Positions 1 through 7,214 of a stretch of DNA of 12,026 nucleotides are shown piece after piece; the stretch's first letter is position 1; every line of letters begins with the position of its first letter. The notes beneath the pieces were generated by a model. That model saw only the letters and a list, made by a program, of their open reading frames with translations. It searched no databases and was not told the DNA's origin. Position numbers and translations under genes: made by a program. The stretch lies in the NCBI GenBank assembly GCA_026193675.1, contig JAPHSO010000221.1, forward strand, positions 1 to 12,026, given 5' to 3'. The DNA comes from Gammaproteobacteria bacterium (GTDB lineage: Bacteria > Pseudomonadota > Gammaproteobacteria > Thiohalomonadales > Thiohalomonadaceae).

Positions 1-467
1 AGCTCCCTACGGCCATCCGTCTCATCATCAAACAGACCAGACAGGTGGGCGGTTTTTAGCTGGTGATCGATGATAACGGCACAGCTGTAGAGGCCAATCG
101 CCATATCGGGAACTATTGAGTCATCCTTATGCTCTGCATCTCTTTTAGTGTTGAGGCCGTAACCAAAATAACCGACGGCACCGCCGCTAAATGGCTGTCT
201 GTTCTCAGTTAATCCGTCAATTCTTAGCTGTTCTGAAAGTATTTTCAGTGGCGCCTGATGTGAGGTTGAAGTCCCATTACGGTCACTGATGGTGGTTATC
301 GCACCACGGGTGACCAGAGTTTTATAGGGGCGGGCGACCAGAATATCGTAGCGGCTTCCTTTTGTATGGCCGCTATCGAGCCAGATAGGCCAGGGTTCAC
401 CCAGTAGATGCTCAAAATAGATGGCGGGATCACTCTGATAGTCGAGTGGAAGCTCAATTCGGTTCAT
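1..467 (-). CDS. pabB: Aminodeoxychorismate synthase component I, N-terminal part (cut by window edge)
   Basis: The - strand is open from an ATG at 467 to the window edge, giving about 155 residues. PabB turns chorismate and glutamine-derived ammonia into 4-amino-4-deoxychorismate, the precursor of p-aminobenzoate and folate, working with the amidotransferase PabA. The visible part is the N-terminal anthranilate-synthase-I-like domain. It shows an early PWPIWLDSG segment, a PFSGGAVGYFGYGL motif near residue 100, and VPDMAIGLYS with VIIDHQ further on, all close to what I recall of E. coli PabB. The chorismate-binding C-terminal domain lies outside the window. The start is the first ATG of the frame and fits the family N-terminus; no strong ribosome binding site precedes it, only a purine-rich AAAG. 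TrpE is the main alternative, but the GGAVGYFGYGL and PDMA pattern favours PabB. The gene is divergent from the tRNA and ribosomal operon. Confidence 0.85.
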   Translation of the reverse strand, partial: MNRIELPLDYQSDPAIYFEHLLGEPWPIWLDSGHTKGSRYDILVARPYKTLVTRGAITTISDRNGTSTSHQAPLKILSEQLRIDGLTENRQPFSGGAVGYFGYGLNTKRDAEHKDDSIVPDMAIGLYSCAVIIDHQLKTAHLSGLFDDETDGRRE

Positions 468-604
468 CTACTTTAAGTTGCCAATGGTTTGGGTGAAAAA
501 ACGATATAATTCAGTATGTTGAGAACATTCGTCAAGAAACTTTGAATATATTATCGCATAGTTAACAGGATGCTTTTGGTTAGGTGAATAATGCCATAAA
601 TTTA

Positions 605-632
605 TTGACAGGAAGAAAATGTTGTATAGAAT
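605..632 (+). promoter_or_regulatory. sigma70-type promoter of tRNA-Gly
   Basis: A perfect -35 box TTGACA (605-610) is followed after 16 nt by TAGAAT (627-632), one mismatch from the -10 consensus. It lies 21 bp before the mature tRNA 5' end, and the bases after the -10 box are GC-rich (GCGGCC), as is common in stringently controlled stable-RNA promoters. The transcription start would fall near 639, leaving a short 5' leader for RNase P to remove. Confidence 0.75.
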
Positions 633-653
633 ATGCGGCCTGCTTAACGCAGT

Positions 654-728
654 GCGGGTATAGCTCAGTGGTAGAGCCTCTCGTTGCCAACGAGAATGTC
701 GACAGTTCGAATCTGTTTACCCGCTCCA
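654..728 (+). tRNA. tRNA-Gly (anticodon GCC)
   Basis: All arms of a 75-nt tRNA with encoded CCA can be drawn. The acceptor is GCGGGTA (654-660) with TACCCGC (718-724), discriminator T725 and CCA at 726-728. The D stem is GCTC/GAGC and the anticodon stem TCTCG/CGAGA. The anticodon loop TTGCCAA has GCC at 686-688, which reads GGC and GGU glycine codons. The T arm carries TTCGAAT, with one G-T pair in its stem. It has its own promoter and terminator, so it appears to be a single-gene unit just upstream of the rimP-nusA operon, a place taken by the initiator tRNA gene metY in E. coli. Confidence 0.97.
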
Positions 729-733
729 AATTC

Positions 734-770
734 AAAAACCCCGTTTTCAGTTTTGAGAACGGGGTTTTTT
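734..770 (+). terminator. Intrinsic terminator of tRNA-Gly
   Basis: A 12-bp stem of AACCCCGTTTTC (737-748) with GAGAACGGGGTT (755-766), containing one G-T pair, closes a 6-nt loop and runs into T's up to 770. The A's just before the stem lengthen the pairing. It starts 5 nt after the tRNA CCA end and should stop transcription of the tRNA unit. Confidence 0.93.
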
Positions 771-795
771 AATGTCTCAAATTCATACATATACC

Positions 796-824
796 TAGAC
801 ATATTAGTGTTAAGCAACTAGAAT
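796..824 (+). promoter_or_regulatory. Likely main promoter of the rimP-nusA-infB operon
   Basis: TAGACA (796-801) and TAGAAT (819-824) are separated by exactly 17 nt; each box has one mismatch to the sigma70 consensus. Transcription would start near 831, after the tRNA terminator and upstream of two tandem terminators, so the RNA would have a leader of about 165 nt before rimP. No better promoter is seen between 911 and 997. Use in the cell is inferred. Confidence 0.6.
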
Positions 825-830
825 TCTGCG

Positions 831-911
831 AGCTTGATTGGCTACCCTTGGATTTAAATCCTTTGGGGTTCCCGATTCGACTGCGAAAGGGCCCCGTTTA
901 CGGGGCTTTTT
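831..911 (+). ncRNA. Structured operon leader, possibly released as a short terminated RNA
   Basis: The stretch between the predicted start (about 831) and the first leader terminator can fold into consecutive hairpins. ACCC (844-847) pairs with GGGT (866-869) around an inner GGAT/ATCC stem with a TTAA loop. CCC (871-873) pairs with GGG (889-891) around TTCG (876-879)/CGAA (884-887) with an ACTG loop. The terminator stem 891-906 follows. The outer pair of the second hairpin uses G891, which also begins the terminator stem, so the two compete slightly. No start codon with a ribosome site and no tRNA cloverleaf fits. It may be only an attenuated leader or a stable RNA of about 80 nt; I recognise no known family. 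Confidence 0.3.
886..911 (+). terminator. Leader terminator 1 of the rimP operon
   Basis: GCCCCG (891-896) and CGGGGC (901-906) form a perfect 6-bp stem around a TTTA loop, followed by TTTTT (907-911); A's and G's before the stem can pair with the T run. It lies between the predicted operon promoter and rimP, so the operon must be transcribed through it. Confidence 0.85.
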
Positions 912-961
912 GTTAGGAGGAGATGCGCAATAGACCATCTCTCTGATATAGCGTTTTGTAG

Positions 962-983
962 GTGGGCCTTAGGCCCATTTTTT
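962..983 (+). terminator. Leader terminator 2, just before rimP
   Basis: TGGGCC (963-968) pairs with GGCCCA (972-977) around a 3-nt TTA loop and is followed by a run of T's (978-983). It ends 13 nt before the rimP start codon and lies directly upstream of its ribosome site TTGGGGTAG. Being the second terminator in a row inside the leader, it suggests attenuation, with readthrough controlling the whole operon. Confidence 0.78.
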
Positions 984-996
984 ATTTGGGGTAGAT

Positions 997-1455
997 ATGG
1001 CACGTGCCAATGCGCGCTTAGAACAGATGATCAAACCGGCGATAGATGCGCTGGGTTTTGAGCTAGTGGGTGTAGAGCAGCTCTCTCAGGGGCGCCACTC
1101 TATGCTGCGCATCTATATAGACCATGAAGATGGTATCACTGTTGATAACTGTGCCAACGTGAGTCGTCAGGTCAGTGCGGTGCTTGATGTGGAAGATCCC
1201 ATTCATGGTGAATACACCCTGGAGGTCTCTTCACCAGGTGTTGAGCGCCCTCTATTTACGCTGGAGCAGTTTGCGAAGTTTATTGGACAGCAGGTTGATG
1301 TGAGATTACATATGCCTGTTGAGGGACGCCGTCACTTTAAAGGCGAATTGCTATCGGTTGAGAACGACGAGCTCACGATAGAACTTGGTGAAGATGAGTC
1401 ATTGACCTGTTCGATGGATGACATCGACAGGGCAAAACTAATTCCCAAGTGGTAA
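997..1455 (+). CDS. rimP: Ribosome maturation factor RimP
   Basis: RimP (older names YhbC and P15a) binds the 30S subunit and is needed for its efficient maturation, acting in the cytoplasm. The 152-residue product has the usual family length. The N-terminal alpha/beta domain is recognisable from LGFELVGVEQLSQGRHSMLR and IDHEDGITVDNC, followed by the conserved VSSPGVERPLF near residue 80. The C-terminal SH3-like domain (about 90-152) ends with DIDRAKLIPKW. The ATG at 997 is preceded by GGGG at 989-992, a reasonable ribosome site. It is the first gene of the operon and sits 58 bp before nusA, as in most proteobacteria. Expression probably depends on readthrough of the two leader terminators. 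Identification is firm from sequence and context. Confidence 0.97.
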   Translation: MARANARLEQMIKPAIDALGFELVGVEQLSQGRHSMLRIYIDHEDGITVDNCANVSRQVSAVLDVEDPIHGEYTLEVSSPGVERPLFTLEQFAKFIGQQVDVRLHMPVEGRRHFKGELLSVENDELTIELGEDESLTCSMDDIDRAKLIPKW

Positions 1456-1513
1456 CGAAACACTGGTTTTAATTTATTCATTAATTAATGAGTTGTAAGG
1501 GTAGAGAAGCACG

Positions 1514-3067
1514 ATGAACAGTAAAGAGATCTTAATGGTAGTGGATGCCGTTTCTAACGAGAAGGCGGTCGATAAAGAGATTATTTTCGGTGCGATTGAG
1601 AGCGCTCTCGCCTCAGCTACTAAGAAACGTTACAACTCTGATGTCGAAATTCGTGTTGATATTGAACGCGTTACAGGAGAGTACGACACCTACCGTCGCT
1701 GGATGGTTGTTGATGATGCAGATGGTGAGGTGCTGGAAAATCCACTACGTGAGATCACCCTGAGCGCAGCTCAAATTGATGAGCCAGATATTCAGCCAGG
1801 TGATTATGTTGAAGAGCAGATCGACTCCGTTGAGTTTGGACGAATTGCTGCTCAGACCGCCAAGCAGGTTATCGTACAGAAGGTACGTGAAGCAGAACGT
1901 GCTCTGGTGGTTGAGGCATTTGGCGATAAGGTTGGTGAACTGATTAGCGGTATCGTTAAGCGTGCCGAGCGCGGTTATATCGTTCTTGATGTCGGTAACA
2001 ATGTTGAGGCCCTCATTACTCGTGAACACTCCATTCCTCGTGAGGCGGCCCGCCCAGGTGATCGTCTTCGTGGCTATCTCTATGACGTCAGTACCGAAGC
2101 GCGTGGTCCTCAACTGTTTGTGAGTCGCACCATGCCTGAGTTCCTGGTTGAACTATTTAAGATCGAAGTGCCTGAGATTGGTGAAGGTGCCATCGATATT
2201 ATGGGCGCCTCTCGTGATCCAGGTTCACGTGCCAAAATTGCGGTACGTACCAAAGATCAACGTATCGATCCTGTTGGTGCCTGTGTCGGTATGCGTGGTT
2301 CACGGGTTCAGTCAGTGACCAATGAGATGAATGGTGAGCGTGTTGATATTGTCCTCTGGGATGATAATGAGGCGCAGTTCGTCATCAATGCAATGTCACC
2401 TGCGGAAGTGGCTTCCATTGTTGTTGATGAAGAGGCTCACAGCATGGACCTCGCTTTCGAAGAGGATCAGCTCTCACTAGCGATTGGCCGTAGCGGACAA
2501 AATGTACGTCTTGCCAGTGAGCTGAGTGGCTGGAAGCTAAATATTCTCTCTGAAGCTGAGGCGGAAGAGAAGCGCGAGGGTGAGTCGAACAAAATTGTTG
2601 AGCTTTTCCAGGAGAAGCTGATGGTTGATGAAGAGGTCGCCATCATCCTTGTTCAAGAGGGATTCACAACTCTGGAAGAGGTCGCCTACGTACCCATCAA
2701 TGAGATGCTGGAAATCGAAGAGTTTGACGAAGAGATTGTTGAAGAGTTACGAACCCGTGCGAAAGATGCACTGGTTACGGAAGAGATTAGTCTTGAGGAG
2801 CATGGTGAGCCTCAACCTGATCTATTAGAGATGGAAGGGATGACCCCTGAACTTGCAAACATTCTTGCAAGCCGTGGTGTTGTTGCAATGGATGATTTGG
2901 CTGAACTTTCAATCGATGAAATAACCGATATTGAGGGCGTCGATGATGAGCGCGCAGGACAACTGATTATGAAGGCGCGCGAGCCGTGGTTTGCTGAAGA
3001 GGCTGCGGATAATGGTGATAAAGTCGAGTCGGAAGCTGCCGATGAACCTTCATCAAATGAACAATAG
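1514..3067 (+). CDS. nusA: Transcription termination/antitermination factor NusA
   Basis: NusA binds RNA polymerase, promotes pausing and hairpin-dependent termination, and joins rRNA and phage antitermination complexes. The 517 residues show the full gammaproteobacterial layout: an RNA polymerase-binding N-terminal domain (about 1-125), an S1 domain (about 135-205, with GIVKRAERGYIVLDVG), KH1 (GACVGMRGSRVQSV, 255-268), KH2 (AIGRSGQNVRLAS, 323-335), and two acidic C-terminal repeats (about 365-420 and 435-490, the second with LASRGVVAMDDLAEL). In E. coli such repeats bind the RNA polymerase alpha C-terminal domain or mask the KH region. The ATG at 1514 follows a purine-rich AAGGGTAGAG. infB starts 11 nt after its stop. 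In E. coli NusA acts back on the leader terminators of its own operon; the tandem terminators upstream of rimP would allow the same here, which is an inference. Confidence 0.98.
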   Translation: MNSKEILMVVDAVSNEKAVDKEIIFGAIESALASATKKRYNSDVEIRVDIERVTGEYDTYRRWMVVDDADGEVLENPLREITLSAAQIDEPDIQPGDYVEEQIDSVEFGRIAAQTAKQVIVQKVREAERALVVEAFGDKVGELISGIVKRAERGYIVLDVGNNVEALITREHSIPREAARPGDRLRGYLYDVSTEARGPQLFVSRTMPEFLVELFKIEVPEIGEGAIDIMGASRDPGSRAKIAVRTKDQRIDPVGACVGMRGSRVQSVTNEMNGERVDIVLWDDNEAQFVINAMSPAEVASIVVDEEAHSMDLAFEEDQLSLAIGRSGQNVRLASELSGWKLNILSEAEAEEKREGESNKIVELFQEKLMVDEEVAIILVQEGFTTLEEVAYVPINEMLEIEEFDEEIVEELRTRAKDALVTEEISLEEHGEPQPDLLEMEGMTPELANILASRGVVAMDDLAELSIDEITDIEGVDDERAGQLIMKAREPWFAEEAADNGDKVESEAADEPSSNEQ

Positions 3068-3078
3068 AGGAGAGCACA

Positions 3079-5610
3079 ATGTCAGATATTACTGTTGCAA
3101 AATTCTCCGAAACTATCGGCGTAGATGTTGAGCGTCTCAAAACTCAGTTGGCTGATGCCGGCATTAAGGTATCTTCCGGTGAAGACTTTATTAGTGATGA
3201 AGAGAAAGTTAGTTTCCTCGAATACCTGAAGAAGAAGCACGGCTCTAGCGAGCAGAAAGGTGAGACCGAAGAGGGTGGTGCACCTAAAAAGATTACACTA
3301 AAAAGACGTTCAACCAGTGAACTGCGCCAGAAAGGTGGAGCACGCGGTAAGACTGTATCGGTCGAAGTTAGAAAGAAGCGTACCTACGTCAAGCAGAGTG
3401 TTGTCACTGCCGCTGAAGATGAGAAGAGTGATTCAGAACTTGTTGAACGATTAGCAAGTCAGATTGAGTCAGACAAGATCGCTGCTGCTGAGGCTGAAGA
3501 GCGTCGTAAACAGGAAGAGGCTAAGCGTCTCGAAGAGGAGAATCGCAAAGCAGAGGAGGCCGCTAAGATTCGAGAAGAAGAGGCTCGTCTGGCTGAAGCG
3601 GAAGTGAAGCGAAAGGCTGAAGAGGAGGCGCGTCGCAAGATTGAAGAGGCGCAACGCTCAGCAACAGGTGAGAAGAAGGCTGATGATAAGCCCGCTCGTG
3701 GCGATCATCGTAAAAAGGGTAAAAACAGCCGTAATGAACCCCAAAAGCTGCATGTTGCCAGTGATAAAAGCGGTCGCCGTAAGAAAAAGGGACGTGGTGC
3801 TTCCAGAGTAGTCAGTGCTGCGCCAGTTCATGAGTTTGCGAAACCGACCGCACCGGTGGTTCGTGATGTCTCGATTCCTGAAACGATTACTGTAGCGGAT
3901 CTTGCTCAAAAGATGACCGTTAAGGCTGCAGAGGTTATCAAAGAGATGATGAAGATGGGCAGCATGGTGACCATTAACCAGGTGCTCGATCAAGAGACTG
4001 CGTCAATCCTTGTTGAAGAGATGGGGCATAACCCTGTCATGATGAAAGATGACTCAATTGAGGATGATGTTCTCGGTGAAGTTGAGAACGCTGGTGAAAA
4101 GGTACATCGTGCACCAATCGTAACCATCATGGGTCACGTTGACCATGGTAAGACATCTCTGCTCGATTATATTCGTGAGAGCCGTGTTGCCTCAGGTGAG
4201 GCGGGTGGCATTACCCAGCACATTGGCGCCTATCATGTTGATACTGAGCACGGCATGATCACCTTCCTTGATACACCGGGACACGCGGCATTTACTGCGA
4301 TGCGTGCTCGTGGCGCACAGGCAACCGATATTGTGGTTCTGGTTGTGGCGGCAGATGATGGTGTTATGCCTCAGACCAAAGAGGCAGTTCAGCATGCACG
4401 TGCTGCAGATGTACCTCTCATTATCGCAGTTAACAAGATTGATAAAGAGGACTCCGATCCTGATCGCGTTAAGAATGAGCTGGCTCAAGAAGATGTCATT
4501 CCTGAGGATTGGGGTGGTGACACACAGTTTGTTCACGTCTCAGCCAAAACAGGTGAAGGTATCGAATCGCTGCTTGAGTCAATTCTGTTGCAGAGTGAAG
4601 TGCTGGAGCTTAACGCAGTTGCTGATGGTCCTGCCAAGGGTACCGTTATCGAATCACGCCTCGATCGAGGTCGTGGTGCAGTTGCATCAATCATGGTGCA
4701 ATCGGGCTGCCTGAGAAAAGGCGATATCCTTCTGGCTGGTCACGAGTATGGTCGTGTTAAGGCGATGAGTGATGAAAATGGTAAGCCTATTGAAATGGCT
4801 GGCCCATCTATTCCGGTTGAGGTGCTTGGATTGTCAGGAACTCCTGACGCTGGTGAATCTGCAATTGTTGTTACTGATGAGCGTAAGGCACGTGAAGTGG
4901 CGCTATTCCGTCAGGGTAAGTTTAAAGATGTTAAATTTGCCAATCAGCAGAAAGCTAAACTTGAAGAGATGTTCAGCCAGATGGAATCGGGCGATGTTTC
5001 AACCATCAATATTGTTCTTAAAGCCGATGTACAGGGTTCTGTTGAGGCGATCTCTGATGCATTGTTGAAACTCTCTACCGATGAGGTGAAGGTGAAGATC
5101 GTTGCCCGCGGTGTGGGTGGTATTAACGAATCGGATGCACAGCTTGCTGGAGCATCAAATGCAATCGTCTTTGGTTTTAATGTTCGTGCCGATGCCGGTG
5201 CTAAACGTGTCATTGATGAGCAGGGGCTGGATCTTCACTACTATAGTGTCATCTACGACTTGATCGATGAAGTTAAGGGTGCAATGACCGGTATGCTAGC
5301 TCCTGAGTTTAAGGAAGAGATTGTTGGTCTGGCTGAGGTGCGTGACGTCTTCCGTTCTCCCAAGTTGGGAGCGATTGCCGGTTGTATGGTTGTTGATGGC
5401 ACTGTTAAGCGTAACAATCCGATCCGTGTACTGCGTGAAAACGTGGTTATCTATGAGGGTGAGCTTGAGTCACTGCGTCGATTTAAAGATGACGTTCAGG
5501 AAGTTAAGTCGGGTACCGAGTGTGGTATCGGCGTGAAAAACTACAATGATGTGAAACCGGGCGATCAAATCGAAGTCTACGAACGCGTTGAAGTTAAGCG
5601 TACTCTGTAA
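3079..5610 (+). CDS. infB: Translation initiation factor IF-2
   Basis: IF-2 is the GTPase that brings formyl-Met-tRNA to the 30S subunit and promotes subunit joining. The 843 residues show two small IF2-N domains (about 1-52 and 267-318). Between them lies a highly charged linker, with an E/A/K/R-rich probable coiled coil at about 133-192 and a basic patch at about 205-240. The G domain has G1 GHVDHGKT (352-359), G2 GGITQHIG (376-383), G3 DTPGHAAF (398-405), G4 NKID (452-455) and G5 SAK (488-490). Domains II to IV follow, ending in the initiator-tRNA-binding domain (CGIGVKNYNDVKPGDQIE, about 815-832). The start has a good AGAGGAGAG ribosome site. All nucleotide-binding motifs are intact. E. 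coli also makes shorter forms from internal starts; I see no clear internal ribosome site here. Confidence 0.98.
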   Translation: MSDITVAKFSETIGVDVERLKTQLADAGIKVSSGEDFISDEEKVSFLEYLKKKHGSSEQKGETEEGGAPKKITLKRRSTSELRQKGGARGKTVSVEVRKKRTYVKQSVVTAAEDEKSDSELVERLASQIESDKIAAAEAEERRKQEEAKRLEEENRKAEEAAKIREEEARLAEAEVKRKAEEEARRKIEEAQRSATGEKKADDKPARGDHRKKGKNSRNEPQKLHVASDKSGRRKKKGRGASRVVSAAPVHEFAKPTAPVVRDVSIPETITVADLAQKMTVKAAEVIKEMMKMGSMVTINQVLDQETASILVEEMGHNPVMMKDDSIEDDVLGEVENAGEKVHRAPIVTIMGHVDHGKTSLLDYIRESRVASGEAGGITQHIGAYHVDTEHGMITFLDTPGHAAFTAMRARGAQATDIVVLVVAADDGVMPQTKEAVQHARAADVPLIIAVNKIDKEDSDPDRVKNELAQEDVIPEDWGGDTQFVHVSAKTGEGIESLLESILLQSEVLELNAVADGPAKGTVIESRLDRGRGAVASIMVQSGCLRKGDILLAGHEYGRVKAMSDENGKPIEMAGPSIPVEVLGLSGTPDAGESAIVVTDERKAREVALFRQGKFKDVKFANQQKAKLEEMFSQMESGDVSTINIVLKADVQGSVEAISDALLKLSTDEVKVKIVARGVGGINESDAQLAGASNAIVFGFNVRADAGAKRVIDEQGLDLHYYSVIYDLIDEVKGAMTGMLAPEFKEEIVGLAEVRDVFRSPKLGAIAGCMVVDGTVKRNNPIRVLRENVVIYEGELESLRRFKDDVQEVKSGTECGIGVKNYNDVKPGDQIEVYERVEVKRTL

Positions 5611-5636
5611 ACCGGTTTCGCTAAAAGAGAGCTGAT

Positions 5637-5999
5637 ATGGCGAAAGAGTTTAGTCGCAGTCGTCGCGTGGCAGAACAGATCCAGCGCGAATTGGCCGATC
5701 TCATTACCCATGAGATCGATCTACCTGAGTCCGGCATAATGGTGACGGTCTCTAGCGTGGATGTCTCACGTGACCTCACCTACGCCAAGGTCTATATCAC
5801 CGTTATGCCATCAAGTGATAATCGTAAAGAGATTTTAAAATTGCTGAATCAGGCTGCCGGATATCTGCGTCATCACCTCGGTCAACGGGTCACGATGCGA
5901 CGTATTCCAGAACTCAGCTTCTACTACGATAACTCCATTGAAGAGGGGGCTCGTATGAGTGCCTTGATCAATGAGGCTGTCGCAAAAGATAAAAAATAG
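5637..5999 (+). CDS. rbfA: 30S ribosome-binding factor RbfA
   Basis: RbfA is a single-domain KH-like protein that binds immature 30S subunits near the 16S rRNA 5' helix and helps maturation, notably in the cold. The product has 120 residues, slightly shorter than the E. coli protein at its tail. Typical segments are the N-terminal FSRSRRVAEQIQRELADLI, then VTVSSVDVSRDLTYAKVYI, and LRHHLGQRVTMRRIPELSFYYD, ending with a lysine-rich tail. The ATG at 5637 follows AGAGAG at 5626-5631. It starts 26 nt after infB and is followed by 118 nt holding an inverted repeat before truB, so it belongs to the same transcript. Its function fits its neighbours RimP, IF-2 and S15. Confidence 0.97.
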   Translation: MAKEFSRSRRVAEQIQRELADLITHEIDLPESGIMVTVSSVDVSRDLTYAKVYITVMPSSDNRKEILKLLNQAAGYLRHHLGQRVTMRRIPELSFYYDNSIEEGARMSALINEAVAKDKK

Positions 6000-6041
6000 G
6001 CTTTTATATCACGGCACAAAAAATGTGATTTTTGTTTGTGA

Positions 6042-6073
6042 CCAAAGTGGAGAGTAAATCCTCTCCCCTTTGG
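6042..6073 (+). repeat. Inverted repeat in the rbfA-truB spacer
   Basis: CCAAAGTGGAGAG (6042-6054) pairs with CTCTCCCCTTTGG (6061-6073), 12 of 13 positions, around a 6-nt loop. No run of T's follows, so it is not a typical terminator on either strand. It may be an RNA processing or stabilising hairpin that sets truB levels. Its GGAGAG/CTCTCC core resembles that of the rpsO terminator at 7531-7558. Confidence 0.6.
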
Positions 6074-6117
6074 AAACCCCAAAATCGAAAGAATTTAGAT
6101 TAAGAGAATTTAATAAG

Positions 6118-7047
6118 ATGGGAAAACGGCGCAGACCGAAAGGTCGTCCTGTTAACGGCATTCTATTGCTTGATAAGCCAATTGGCGGTAGTTCCAACGC
6201 TGCACTTCAGGATGTGAAACGAATCTTTAAGGCGGCTAAAGCGGGACATACCGGTAATCTGGATCCTCTTGCCAGCGGCATGCTTCCGCTCTGTTTTGGT
6301 GAGGCGACCAAGATCTCTGCATTTCTTCTAGATGCGGATAAGCATTACCTCGGAACCTGTAAATTGGGCGTTCGTACCACAACTGCCGACTGTGAAGGAG
6401 AGGTGATTGAAGAGCGCCCGGTGCCTGAACTGAATGAGGCGCAGATCGAAGCGGTACTCGAGAAGTTCCGAGGCGAGATTCAACAGATCCCACCCATGTA
6501 CTCGGCACTGAAGCAGAACGGTGTCCCACTCTACAAACTGGCTCGTGAGGGCAAGGTTGTCGAGAGAGAGGCACGTACGGTTCAGATCTACCAACTTGAG
6601 CTGCTGCGTTTTAGTGATGATGAGCTGGAGCTGAGTGTGAGCTGCTCCAAGGGAACCTATATCAGAACGCTAGTTGAAGATATTGGTGAGCTGCTGGGTT
6701 GTGGCGCACATCTGACTCAGTTACGTCGCACCAAAGTTGGCCCCTTCGAAGAGAGCGGTATGGTGACGATGGAGCAGATTAATGCAGCGGCAGAAGAGGG
6801 AACCCATACCCTGGATGATTTCCTCCTTCCTATGGAGGATGCGCTTAAGTCGTGGCCCGATATTATTCTCACCGAGAACTCGCTGTTTTATGTTCAGCAG
6901 GGGCAGCCGGTTCAGGTGCCGCAGGCTCCCTCAGATGGTCTGGTTCGTCTGTTTGCACAGGGCGGTCGTTTTATCGGTGTTGGACAGGTGCTTGATGATG
7001 GTCGTATCGGACCAAAGCGCCTCATGCAACAGAGCAGTAACAAGTAG
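6118..7047 (+). CDS. truB: tRNA pseudouridine(55) synthase TruB
   Basis: TruB converts U55 in the T loop of nearly all tRNAs to pseudouridine and also acts as a tRNA folding chaperone. From the ATG at 6118 the product has 309 residues, close to the E. coli 314. It begins with the basic MGKRRRPKGRPVNGILLLDKP, matching the family start. The catalytic motif GHTGNLDPLASGMLP holds the nucleophile Asp49. Other family blocks are PPMYSALKQNGVPLYKLAREG, the CSKGTYIRTLVEDIG block, and LGCGAHLTQLRR. The last 60 residues or so form the PUA-like RNA-binding end. An upstream TTG at 6070 would add 16 residues but lies inside the spacer hairpin, has no conserved sequence, and is unlikely. AAGAGA around 6101-6106 is a modest ribosome site. 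Confidence 0.96.
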   Translation: MGKRRRPKGRPVNGILLLDKPIGGSSNAALQDVKRIFKAAKAGHTGNLDPLASGMLPLCFGEATKISAFLLDADKHYLGTCKLGVRTTTADCEGEVIEERPVPELNEAQIEAVLEKFRGEIQQIPPMYSALKQNGVPLYKLAREGKVVEREARTVQIYQLELLRFSDDELELSVSCSKGTYIRTLVEDIGELLGCGAHLTQLRRTKVGPFEESGMVTMEQINAAAEEGTHTLDDFLLPMEDALKSWPDIILTENSLFYVQQGQPVQVPQAPSDGLVRLFAQGGRFIGVGQVLDDGRIGPKRLMQQSSNK

Positions 7048-7091
7048 AAGAGAGAAAGATCAAATTCAATTACCGATTAGTGACTAAAAAA

Positions 7092-7120
7092 GTGACAAAT
7101 AGGTAGCTATAGGCTGTTAA
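7092..7120 (+). promoter_or_regulatory. Possible promoter upstream of rpsO
   Basis: GTGACA (7092-7097, one mismatch to the -35 consensus) is followed after 17 nt by TGTTAA (7115-7120), a poor -10 box. The 167-nt truB-rpsO spacer is AT-rich and long enough for a secondary promoter and an S15-controlled leader, both known in E. coli at this place. The rest of the spacer shows only a weak CCCA/TGGG stem near 7122-7136. I could not draw a convincing S15-binding pseudoknot. Confidence 0.25.
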
Positions 7121-7214
7121 TCCCAGTTAAAATGGGGAAATTATTTAACCATCTTACCGATTATCTGCATTTTGTCGTGGATGAGCGGTTAATTTAAACT
7201 TTAAGAGGCAAAAC

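Noticed and set aside
505..510. Perfect TATAAT on the + strand as a further promoter for tRNA-Gly
   Set aside because: No acceptable -35 box at 16-18 nt; the TTGACA/TAGAAT pair at 605-632 is far better placed.
584..772. A 62-codon open frame across the tRNA region
   Set aside because: It runs through the tRNA-Gly gene and its terminator on the same strand, has no ribosome site and no recognisable protein sequence.
840..890. A second, degenerate tRNA (tRNA-Leu-like, because of GGATTTAAATCC and GATTCGACT) before the leader terminator
   Set aside because: No acceptor stem, no 7-nt anticodon loop on a 5-bp stem and no matching T stem can be drawn; the likeness is limited to short words.
3469..3660. 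The E/A/K/R-rich repetitive stretch in infB as an inserted repeat or recombination scar
   Set aside because: Such a charged, probably coiled-coil linker is a normal, variable part of gammaproteobacterial IF-2, and the frame is intact.
4192..4536. Antisense open frames inside infB, nusA and pnp as real genes
   Set aside because: They are explained by codon bias of the strongly conserved sense genes; none shows a ribosome site or a recognisable protein motif.
6070..6117. A longer TruB starting at TTG 6070
   Set aside because: The added residues are not family-like and the codon lies inside the spacer hairpin; the ATG at 6118 matches the conserved N-terminus.
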